Source: Anaerolineales bacterium UBA2317
GTDB taxonomy: Bacteria > Chloroflexota > Anaerolineae > Anaerolineales > Villigracilaceae
Assembly (NCBI GenBank): GCA_002345215.1
Contig: DDVH01000019.1
Span: 52,277 to 67,593, forward strand
DNA: 15,317 nt
Direction: 5' to 3'
Positions 5,663 through 12,612 of the stretch are shown here, piece after piece; position 1 is the first letter of the stretch, and every line of letters starts with the position of its first letter. Under the pieces are notes generated by a model. The model was not told the DNA's origin, made no database searches, and was given only the letters and a program-made list of their open reading frames with translations. The position numbers and the translations under genes were made by a program.

Positions 5663-6899
5663 GATAAAAACCGAGAGATTAGATGGCTATCGCCGCCTCG
5701 TGGATATTGCCCGCGACCTTGCCTCCACCCTTGATTTAGATATTTTGCTCTCACGCATTGTTCATGCCGCGGCAGAAATTTGTGGTGCTGAAGCCGCCTC
5801 CATTTTGTTGTATGACGATACATCGCGTCAATTATATTTTCAAGTTTCAACCAACATGGATGAATCTACTCGGCGGGGAATTACCGTTCCATTAGATGGA
5901 AGCATTGCCGGCTGGATAGTTAATAACCGTAAACCAGTTCGTATCACCAATGCGCATGATGATTCACGTTTTTATTCCAATGTAGAAGCGATTACGGGGT
6001 TAACCACACAATCTTTGTTAGGTGTTCCATTAATTACGAAAAATAAAATTGTCGGCGTTTTAGAAGCATTAAATAAACATCGTGGCAAATTTTCAGATAA
6101 TGATGAATCGATGTTACTTGTCTTAGGTGCGCAAGCCGCAGTTGCGATTGAAAATACACGCTTATTCCAACAATCAGACTTAATCTCAGAATTTGTGCAT
6201 GAATTACGCACACCACTTTCTTCTTTAAGTACAGCCACATACCTTTTACTTCGCCCGGAAATGTCTCAAGAACAACGTGACCAAATTGTCACCAATATTC
6301 ATAATGAAACCATGCGATTAAACGCATTGGCTTCTTCATTCCTTGATTTAGCTCGCCTTGAATCTGGTCGAGTGCAATTTCGCAAAACGATTTTCAGCCT
6401 TGCTGATTTGCTATATGAATGTAAAGATGTGATGGCTTCTAAAGCGATTGAAGATGATATCCAGTTGAGGGTTGAGTCACCAGAAGGACTTCCATTATTA
6501 GAAGCGGATAGAGATAAAATCAAACAGGTTTTACTAAATCTATTAAGCAACGCTATCAAATATAATCGCCCAAATGGAACGGTCATGCTCCGTGCGGAAG
6601 CACGTGAAACTGAAACCGCCATTTTTGTGCAAGATACCGGCATTGGTATTCCTGAAGAAGCCTTGCCACATTTGTTTGAAAAATTTTATCGTGTGCGTGA
6701 ACATGAAGGTAAAACTTCTGGAACAGGGCTAGGTTTATCCATTTGCAAACAAATTATTTATGGTCACGGCGGGCGGATTGAAGTAAAAAGCAAACCCGGC
6801 GTTGGCACAGCCTTTATTTTATATTTACCGCGTTCTGGCAAAACAGTTCCGCGTGAAGAAATAATTGCTGAACCACAAAAGGCATCGAAGAAAAAGTAA
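5655..6899 (+). CDS. GAF-domain sensor histidine kinase
   Basis: 414 residues with no signal peptide or transmembrane segment, so a cytosolic kinase. Residues about 10-172 form a GAF domain (LDILLSRIVHAAAEICGAEAASILLYD … SIAGWIVNNRKPV … LGVPLITKNKIVGVLEALNK). The HisKA dimerisation helix has H182 in the SEFVHELRTPLSSL box. The HATPase domain (about 285-392) has N299 in the N box, G1 DTGIGI (327-332), F box FEKFYR (341-346) and G2 GTGLGL (356-361), all intact. The tail is basic (…KASKKK). Its start overlaps the sirtuin end by 8 nt. The GAF ligand cannot be told from sequence. The natural phosphotransfer target is the REC protein at the head of the operon. No terminator is visible before the FHA gene. 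Confidence 0.95.
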   Translation: MAEIKTERLDGYRRLVDIARDLASTLDLDILLSRIVHAAAEICGAEAASILLYDDTSRQLYFQVSTNMDESTRRGITVPLDGSIAGWIVNNRKPVRITNAHDDSRFYSNVEAITGLTTQSLLGVPLITKNKIVGVLEALNKHRGKFSDNDESMLLVLGAQAAVAIENTRLFQQSDLISEFVHELRTPLSSLSTATYLLLRPEMSQEQRDQIVTNIHNETMRLNALASSFLDLARLESGRVQFRKTIFSLADLLYECKDVMASKAIEDDIQLRVESPEGLPLLEADRDKIKQVLLNLLSNAIKYNRPNGTVMLRAEARETETAIFVQDTGIGIPEEALPHLFEKFYRVREHEGKTSGTGLGLSICKQIIYGHGGRIEVKSKPGVGTAFILYLPRSGKTVPREEIIAEPQKASKKK

Positions 6900-6917
6900 T
6901 TAGCCTTTAAGGGTGAA

Positions 6918-6946
6918 TTGACTTTTTCTCTCGAAAGATTTACACT
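6918..6946 (+). promoter_or_regulatory. Promoter of the FHA gene
   Basis: TTGACT (6918-6923), 17-bp spacer, TACACT (6941-6946). The start of transcription would be near 6953, and GGAGG at 6973-6977 precedes the ATG at 6984. Confidence 0.65.
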
Positions 6947-6983
6947 AAGCCCAGTTATTTGAAATTATTTTCGGAGGAAGAGA

Positions 6984-7532
6984 ATGGCACAGTTTCAATT
7001 TGTGATGAGGTCTGGACCTACTCCCGGCGTAGTTTTTCCGCTGGAGGGTGAACAACTTACTATCGGGCGTGATTCATCAAATGGCGTTGCAATTAACGAC
7101 GCAGAAGTTTCACGCAAACATGCTCGCCTTACATTTCAAGGCGGAAAATTTGTGATTGATGATTTAGGTTCCACTAATGGAACTTTTGTGAATGGTCAAC
7201 GTTTGGCAGGACCAGTCGTGCTAAAGGCTGGAGATGTTGTGTCGCTGGGTGAACAAATTGTCCTCATGTATGATGCGATTAATTCCGATGCCGGCGCAAC
7301 AGTAGCAGTATCGCGCAAAGCCGTTCAACCTGCTCCTCCTACACAATCCTATTCACCCCCTCCCGCGCCTGCATATTCTGCACCACCTCCTGCTACAGGT
7401 CAAAGAAATATGACTCCAATTTTTATCGGTGTAGGCGTATTTCTATTTGTGTGTTTATGTGCTGGATTTTTCTGGTGGGTAGATGCAACCTTCCGCTGGT
7501 GCGTGTTTTTCCCATTTTTGTCTGGATGTTAA
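6984..7532 (+). CDS. FHA domain protein with C-terminal membrane anchor
   Basis: 182 residues, started at an ATG with a strong GGAGG site. Residues about 7-98 are a forkhead-associated domain that binds phosphothreonine: TIGRDSSNGVAIND, SRKHARL and GSTNGTFVNG contain the conserved Gly-Arg, Ser…His and Asn residues of the peptide-binding loops. Residues about 113-140 are a Pro/Tyr/Ala-rich linker. One transmembrane segment (about 144-166, TPIFIGVGVFLFVCLCAGFFWW) is followed by a short tail, VDATFRWCVFFPFLSGC. The FHA domain should face the cytoplasm and the two-cysteine tail the outside. FHA proteins normally work with Ser/Thr kinases, but none is in view. The gene is monocistronic by promoter and terminator. 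Confidence 0.92.
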   Translation: MAQFQFVMRSGPTPGVVFPLEGEQLTIGRDSSNGVAINDAEVSRKHARLTFQGGKFVIDDLGSTNGTFVNGQRLAGPVVLKAGDVVSLGEQIVLMYDAINSDAGATVAVSRKAVQPAPPTQSYSPPPAPAYSAPPPATGQRNMTPIFIGVGVFLFVCLCAGFFWWVDATFRWCVFFPFLSGC

Positions 7533-7547
7533 AACGCTTCGACTCTT

Positions 7548-7576
7548 ACGCCCTGCGACTCTCGCGGGGCGTTTTT
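7548..7576 (+). terminator. Intrinsic terminator after the FHA gene
   Basis: Eleven-pair GC-rich stem (ACGCCCTGCGA / TCGCGGGGCGT, one G-U pair) with loop CTC, followed by TTTTTGTTTT. It lies 16 nt after the stop codon. Confidence 0.93.
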
Positions 7577-7606
7577 GTTTTATCTAGTAAAATGTATTTA
7601 TTATTT

Positions 7607-7615
7607 TGATACAAT
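7607..7615 (+). promoter_or_regulatory. Extended -10 promoter of the AI-2E-family gene
   Basis: TGATACAAT combines a TGn extension with a TACAAT -10. No good -35 is seen. Transcription near 7622 leaves a short leader before the ATG at 7635. Confidence 0.5.
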
Positions 7616-7634
7616 TTCAAAACGGAATCACACT

Positions 7635-8849
7635 ATGACAGAGACAAATCAGACCAACTCTCCAACTTGGGGCGGAAATACCAAACTTGTTATTGCCCTT
7701 ACTTTAACTGTATTGATTGGCGCATTAATCGTAAGTTCACAAGCAGTGATTACGCCTTTGCTCATCGCATTGGTGGTTTCTTATCTTATCTATCCTCTTG
7801 CTGTATTTTTTCAACATAGATTAAAGTTTTCTTGGGGAGCATCAGTTGGTGTTATTTATTTAATTATTCTCATCCTTTTAATTGGCTCACTTGCACTAGG
7901 TGGCGTTGGTTTAGCACAACAAATTCAAAACTTAATTACCAACGTTCAAAATGCAATTCAAAACTTACCTGAATTAATTGAAACAGTATCCGAACAAGTT
8001 TTTGAAATCGGCCCATTTTCTTTAGACCTCAGAACTTTAGACTTAAATGGAATTAGTCAACAAATATTAGGTGCCATACAACCTTTACTAAGTCAAACAG
8101 GCACACTTCTTGGCTCTGTGGCTGGAAGTGCCGCAAACTTTTTTGGCTGGACATTATTCGTATTGCTCGTCTCATATTTTGTGCTTGCAGAAAGTGGTGG
8201 CTTACGTGAACGCATGGTCACAGTAGATATTCCCGGCTACGCACAAGATATTGCCCGTCTCACCCGCGAACTTGGAAGAATTTGGAACGCCTTCTTACGC
8301 GGACAAATCATCTTATTCTTCTTAACTATTATTATCTACTCAATTGCATTAGGAGTACTTGGTGTCAATTACGCCGCTCCACTTGCAGTTTTAGCAGGCA
8401 TTGCCCGTTTCGTTCCTTATGTTGGTCCTGCTGTTAATTGGGGTATCTTAGTCATTGTTGCATACTTTCAAGTCTTCAAACTATTTGGCATGGAGCCGTG
8501 GGCTTACACACTAATTGTTTTAATTGTCGCCATCATCATAGACCAAATCTTCGACAATATCTTATCCCCACGCATTATGTCTGATGCGCTCAAAGTTCAC
8601 CCAGCCGCCGTCTTAGTCGCCGCCATCATCGCCGCCAATTTATTTGGTTTTCTTGGAGTCGTCGTTGCCGCGCCTTTACTCGCCACAACTTTATTGATGT
8701 GGAACTACATCATGCGAAAAATGCTAGACCTTGACCCCTTCCCCGAAAAAGAACAGACTCAAGCGCCACCTCCGCCCGGCTCACGCATCATCGTTTGGAT
8801 TCGTCGCTTCTTTCGTGACCTCAGCCTGCGCCTCAAAAAGAAGACTTAA
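7635..8849 (+). CDS. AI-2E (PerM/TqsA/UPF0118) family membrane transporter
   Basis: 404 residues from MTETNQTNSPTWGG at 7635. The frame extends to 7575, but that start lies inside the terminator of the previous gene. It is a polytopic inner-membrane protein: paired N-terminal helices (about 17-36 and 38-58), a third at 69-95, an amphipathic extracytoplasmic stretch (about 96-155), then helices at about 165-186, 223-247, 250-280, 290-308 and 325-360. Family landmarks are WNAFLRGQ (217-224), FVPYVGP (259-265), DNILSPRIMSDALKVHP (307-323) and GFLGVVVAAPL (338-348). The tail is proline-rich and then strongly basic. The family includes Na+/H+ antiporters as well as the putative AI-2 exporter, so the substrate cannot be assigned. 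The ribosome site is weak. A 59-residue gene follows 39 nt later. Confidence 0.93.
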   Translation: MTETNQTNSPTWGGNTKLVIALTLTVLIGALIVSSQAVITPLLIALVVSYLIYPLAVFFQHRLKFSWGASVGVIYLIILILLIGSLALGGVGLAQQIQNLITNVQNAIQNLPELIETVSEQVFEIGPFSLDLRTLDLNGISQQILGAIQPLLSQTGTLLGSVAGSAANFFGWTLFVLLVSYFVLAESGGLRERMVTVDIPGYAQDIARLTRELGRIWNAFLRGQIILFFLTIIIYSIALGVLGVNYAAPLAVLAGIARFVPYVGPAVNWGILVIVAYFQVFKLFGMEPWAYTLIVLIVAIIIDQIFDNILSPRIMSDALKVHPAAVLVAAIIAANLFGFLGVVVAAPLLATTLLMWNYIMRKMLDLDPFPEKEQTQAPPPPGSRIIVWIRRFFRDLSLRLKKKT

Positions 8850-8888
8850 TCTACGCCTAAACATTCATAAACAAACAGGAGTAATAAA

Positions 8889-9068
8889 ATGAACAACCAT
8901 AACGAACCAAAAACACAAACCCTCGCCGAAACTGAAAACTTCCTTGCTTGGAAAGCCGAAGAACCAGATGGTGAAACCACCTACCACGTCGAAATGAACA
9001 ACGTCACCGTTCACTTCTTTGAAGAAGAATGGAACGAATTTTTACAATTGGTACAAAATTTGAAATAA
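8889..9068 (+). CDS. Small acidic hypothetical protein (59 residues)
   Basis: The ATG at 8889 is preceded by AGGAGT at ideal spacing, and the frame ends at TAA 9066-9068. The protein starts MNNHNEPKTQTLAETENFLAW and continues as alternating strand-like segments (TYHVEMNNVTVHFFEEEW) and a short helix (NEFLQLVQNL). It is acidic, soluble and lacks cysteines or a signal peptide. The strong ribosome site, the codon style matching its neighbours and the terminator just after the stop all argue that it is a real gene. It is probably cotranscribed with the AI-2E-family gene. I do not recognise a named family; the fold could be a small beta-beta-beta-alpha domain (inference). Confidence 0.8.
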   Translation: MNNHNEPKTQTLAETENFLAWKAEEPDGETTYHVEMNNVTVHFFEEEWNEFLQLVQNLK

Positions 9069-9103
9069 AAGATAGAGTCTGATGTTTCATCAGACTCTAT
9101 CTT
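9069..9103 (+). terminator. Sixteen-bp hairpin, terminator-like
   Basis: AAGATAGAGTCTGATG, loop TTT, CATCAGACTCTATCTT: a perfect 16-bp stem right after the stop codon of the small gene. On the plus strand the U tract is poor (TTATCTTCGG), so termination may be partial. It lies 19 nt before the next ATG. Confidence 0.75.
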
Positions 9104-9122
9104 ATCTTCGGAGATTCATCGC

Positions 9123-11180
9123 ATGAAAATATTGGAATTGTTAATCAGATTGGGGTTTTCACTATCCATCGCATTTGCTATTAGTTTTTCATCTGCTGTT
9201 ATCTATTTTGATTACACCGAATATGAAAATACAATTGACCGTTTCATGTTGGTCACTATTCCAACACTTGCCATTAGTTTTCTTTTATTTGAAGGTTACC
9301 CAAAACTCTTAGAATGGCTAAAACAAAGAAATTTATATATCTTAACTGTATTTGGATTATTTTCACTTGCCATCGCTGCTGAAACCGTTTTGTCGGTTGG
9401 CACATCCCGTGTTTATTGGTTAGGAACATTTGCATATGCAGTTGCAATTTTTTCTTTAATGTTGCCATCTGTCCCTGCTTTAGAACGTTTGCGAAAAACA
9501 CATTTTATGTGGCAATATCTTATTGGTTCCTTATTAAGTCTTATTATCCTCTACGGGTTTATTGGCTATATAAATGGTATTTTAGAAGGTAAATTTCATC
9601 TTATCGGTATCACAATTTTATTGGGCGCACCAAGTAGTATTATGGGATATTACTTAATACGCCATGTTATATGGTCATTAAAGCACAGTTTTTTACGAAA
9701 CTGGCTAAATATCTTTCTAGTTTTGATTTTGCCGGTCTTTGCCGTAATTATTTTTTATATTTGTGCTCAATTTCCGAGCATGTTTACTCCCGTGTTTTTT
9801 CAAATTACAAATGAATGGTTTGATGTATACATTTCTAGTGCTTTGGTTGCTGGTGCATGGGGCATAATTCTTTTAGAACAAATCGAGATACGAGGCTACT
9901 ATCAAAAATTTAGAAAAACAAAAGTATTCTTATTTATTAAAGAACACATAATAGGTATTTATGCCGGATTTATCTTTTTTGCAATTAACTTGATTATTGC
10001 ACGTGCATTAAACCATACAACTTTTAGTTTCAACAGCATCATCTTTGAAGCAGATGCTGGTCCTTGGTACGCAATTCTTGGTTTGCCAGAAGGTTTTAAC
10101 GTTAATCGAGCGGTGCATCCACTTGTATTAATTACTATACGTCCATTTGTCCGCTTCTTTGGGTTATTTATGGCAGAAAGTTGGTTTCTTGCGCCCTTAC
10201 TTGGTATTGCCCTTGTCAGTGGCTCTGCTGTTTTAATGGCATGGATATTCATCAAACGTGCTACTGAGAATGATACCTATTCCTTAATATTTGCAATGTT
10301 GCTCGGCTCAACAGCTACTCATTTGCTTTTCGGTTCAATTACTGAAACGTATGTTTTTGGCATGGCATCTTTAGTCTTTTTTCTTTTGCTTGTGCAAGCT
10401 AATGAAAAAAGATTTTCAGTGCTTATTCCAGCTGGCTTACTTGTTTTCGGAATCACCATTACTAATATCGCTCAAAGTATGATAGTCATGTTTTTTAAGA
10501 AATTCGGTTTTTGGCGACTTGTATATTATGGTATTGTAATTCTCACATTAGGGATTACTCTTACTGCTTTTGTAAATATGTTGTTTCCGGGAAATCAATC
10601 ATCATTTTGGGTGCCGGAAGATATCTTATTTGAAGCCCAGTTCTCTCGACCTGTTTATGAAAGTCCATTAGAAAGCTTAATCACCCGTGTTCAAGTAGTT
10701 AGTCGAACTGTTTTTCTCTACAACATAATTGGGCCAACACCGGTTGAAACACAAAGAGGTCAAGTTGAACCAATAATCAATTTCAAAACATATCATTATA
10801 AAGATGATATTGCGGCTTGGTATGATGGACTAGCAAACATCCCCCTTGTTTTATGGATTCTTATCCTAATAACAGCAACAATATTTTTCCTGAAAAATAT
10901 TCGTTCAAACGATAACAATACGCTTCTTATCTACGGCCTACTTGGTGGCATCGCATTCAACTTTATCTTACATATGAATTATGGCACTGAATTATTTTTA
11001 TACACACCCAATTGGACATTTTTACTTGTTTTCTTCGTTGCCTTATCACTAAAGGACCTTGCTACAAAAAATTGGTTTCAAATGGGGATGACAACCTTCT
11101 TAATAATGATATTTATCAATAATGTACGTTTTCTTTCAATTATTCTACACGGGTTAGCTCCATACTTAGGTGGGGGATAA
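9123..11180 (+). CDS. Large polytopic membrane protein, GT-C glycosyltransferase-like (tandem paralogue A)
   Basis: 685 residues. CGGAG stands nine bases before the ATG. The first ~270 residues hold about eight transmembrane helices not shared with the next two proteins. From about residue 275 it aligns with them: helix (280-295), a loop with E309-A-D311, RAVHPLVLITIRP (329-341, H332-P333), helices, GSITETYVF (404-412), GLLVFGITITN (438-448), later FNFILHMNYGTELFLY, PNW and NWFQ. A long membrane protein whose first external loop carries an acidic pair, followed by HP and E-x-Y motifs, fits the GT-C fold (lipid-phosphosugar-dependent glycosyltransferases such as PMT, ArnT and DUF2723). The assignment is structural inference, not a recognised family. 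Compared with its paralogues it has lost the R.RF.T…DYYYRP stretch. It probably transfers sugars outside the membrane. Confidence 0.75.
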   Translation: MKILELLIRLGFSLSIAFAISFSSAVIYFDYTEYENTIDRFMLVTIPTLAISFLLFEGYPKLLEWLKQRNLYILTVFGLFSLAIAAETVLSVGTSRVYWLGTFAYAVAIFSLMLPSVPALERLRKTHFMWQYLIGSLLSLIILYGFIGYINGILEGKFHLIGITILLGAPSSIMGYYLIRHVIWSLKHSFLRNWLNIFLVLILPVFAVIIFYICAQFPSMFTPVFFQITNEWFDVYISSALVAGAWGIILLEQIEIRGYYQKFRKTKVFLFIKEHIIGIYAGFIFFAINLIIARALNHTTFSFNSIIFEADAGPWYAILGLPEGFNVNRAVHPLVLITIRPFVRFFGLFMAESWFLAPLLGIALVSGSAVLMAWIFIKRATENDTYSLIFAMLLGSTATHLLFGSITETYVFGMASLVFFLLLVQANEKRFSVLIPAGLLVFGITITNIAQSMIVMFFKKFGFWRLVYYGIVILTLGITLTAFVNMLFPGNQSSFWVPEDILFEAQFSRPVYESPLESLITRVQVVSRTVFLYNIIGPTPVETQRGQVEPIINFKTYHYKDDIAAWYDGLANIPLVLWILILITATIFFLKNIRSNDNNTLLIYGLLGGIAFNFILHMNYGTELFLYTPNWTFLLVFFVALSLKDLATKNWFQMGMTTFLIMIFINNVRFLSIILHGLAPYLGGG

Positions 11181-11181
11181 A

Positions 11182-12612
11182 TTGTTGCACCGTTTTGAAT
11201 ATATTGCTAAAGTCATTTTATTTGCTATTCTGCTGGCTTGGGCGTGGAGTCTGTTTCAGATGGCGAAACAATTTCCCAGACTGTTTGAAGCGGAAACGAT
11301 AAGCATAGTCATTGGTCAATGGGTTGTTTTTGCTCTCGCATTTCTTATCTTGTTTGCATGGGCAAAATCCAAAAACTTTGAAATAAAGTTTATAAAAGAA
11401 AACTGGGGTGGCATATTACTTGCTTCTATTTTCTTTTCCATCTATTTTTTAATGACTTCTATTTTCAATCAACCTACTTTTGATGTAGATGACATTTTTT
11501 TTGATTCAGATGCTTTTTTATGGCGTAGACGTTTCGCTACTGAACTCGTGCGTGATTATTATTTTCGCCCAGTTCATCCCTTTGTATTAATTATCATTCG
11601 CCCGTTGGTTTCTATTTCTTCTATATTTTTTGCAGGCAATACATTGTACGGCACCTTTGCACTCAATGCTTTTGCTGGGGCATTATGTGTATTTCTAGTT
11701 TGGTATTTCATTAAACATTTTGTAAACAATTATTTGTATACTCTGTTGATTGCAACATTGTTTGGTGCCTCTGCCGCACAACTTGTGTTTAGTGCCTTAA
11801 TCGAAACCTACATCTTTTTAGCCACAACCGCCCTGATTTTTCTGGTTTTAGTTTTAAAAGACAAACCCTTATTTGTATTGGTGATTACAGGCTTGGTAGC
11901 ATTTGGTATCACCATTTCAAATTTCGGGCAAACTGTGATTGCTCATTTCTTCATCAAACGCAGTATTAAACAAATTATCATCTATGGATTAATTGTCGTC
12001 GCATTTATTGTTCCCTTAACTCTATTACACAATTTTATATACCCCGATTCACAACCTTATTTTTGGGACTTAACTTCCTATCAAGGTGAGGGACATAATC
12101 AGTTTCCGCCAGTACCACAACGAGCCAACTTTTTAGGGCGTGTTATGGTGTTGAATAGTATCGTCGCCCCTGAGCCTTTAATTTTACAAGAAGAAATTCC
12201 ATTCCTCAAAGTTTGGATGTTCCGTGCCTCAATTAAAAAAGAACCAATGCGGCTTGCTAATTATGAAACTTTGTTACAAAATGTAACAGCTTATGCTTGG
12301 CTTGGACTTGTCATATTAGGTGGTATTCTTTTTCTGAAAAATATACACAAACAAGATAATCGATATCAAATTACTTTTATTATTATCCTGCTTTTTAATT
12401 TCGCCCTTCACATGCGCTATGGCAAAGATGTTTTTCTGTATTCCGTTAATTGGATGTATGCATTAATTCTCTTTCTTGCACTGGCATGGAAAGAATTTGC
12501 AGACAAACGCTGGTTTCAAATTACCTTACTGACTTTCATTCTTTTATTATGTATCAACAACGCGCAATTAATATTGACAATGCTTAGCACATCTGCCTTG
12601 CACATCAAATGA
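11182..12612 (+). CDS. Polytopic membrane protein, GT-C glycosyltransferase-like (tandem paralogue B)
   Basis: 476 residues if started at TTG 11182, which has AGGTGG eight bases upstream. A GTG at 11170 gives four more residues but has no ribosome site before it. This is the shortest of the three paralogues, with two helices before the shared core. The core begins SIFNQPTFDVDDIFFDSDAF: several acidic residues directly after a transmembrane helix, as expected for the catalytic loop of GT-C enzymes. Then come WRRRFATELVRDYYFRPVHPFVLIIIRP, SALIETYIFLA, LVAFGITISNFGQ, SQPYFW, RVMVLNSIV, and near the end LHMRYGKDVFLYS, AWKEF and KRWFQ. It starts at the end of paralogue A and overlaps paralogue C by ATGA, so the three are one transcript. 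Substrate and sugar are unknown. Confidence 0.75.
   Translation: MLHRFEYIAKVILFAILLAWAWSLFQMAKQFPRLFEAETISIVIGQWVVFALAFLILFAWAKSKNFEIKFIKENWGGILLASIFFSIYFLMTSIFNQPTFDVDDIFFDSDAFLWRRRFATELVRDYYFRPVHPFVLIIIRPLVSISSIFFAGNTLYGTFALNAFAGALCVFLVWYFIKHFVNNYLYTLLIATLFGASAAQLVFSALIETYIFLATTALIFLVLVLKDKPLFVLVITGLVAFGITISNFGQTVIAHFFIKRSIKQIIIYGLIVVAFIVPLTLLHNFIYPDSQPYFWDLTSYQGEGHNQFPPVPQRANFLGRVMVLNSIVAPEPLILQEEIPFLKVWMFRASIKKEPMRLANYETLLQNVTAYAWLGLVILGGILFLKNIHKQDNRYQITFIIILLFNFALHMRYGKDVFLYSVNWMYALILFLALAWKEFADKRWFQITLLTFILLLCINNAQLILTMLSTSALHIK

Noticed and set aside
5458..5850. Minus-strand 130-codon frame across the sirtuin-kinase junction
   Set aside because: It is a shadow of two well-supported genes with all motifs intact, and its translation has no recognisable domain or start site.
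6299..6643. Minus-strand 114-codon frame within the histidine kinase
   Set aside because: Antisense to the HisKA/HATPase coding sequence; composition (Ser/Arg-rich) is typical of a reverse-frame artefact.
7575..7634. Longer N-terminus for the AI-2E-family protein from 7575
   Set aside because: It begins inside the terminator T run and upstream of the likely -10 box.
7635..8849. Autoinducer-2 export (quorum sensing) role
   Set aside because: The family name is historical; many members are antiporters or of unknown substrate and no luxS/lsr gene is in the window.
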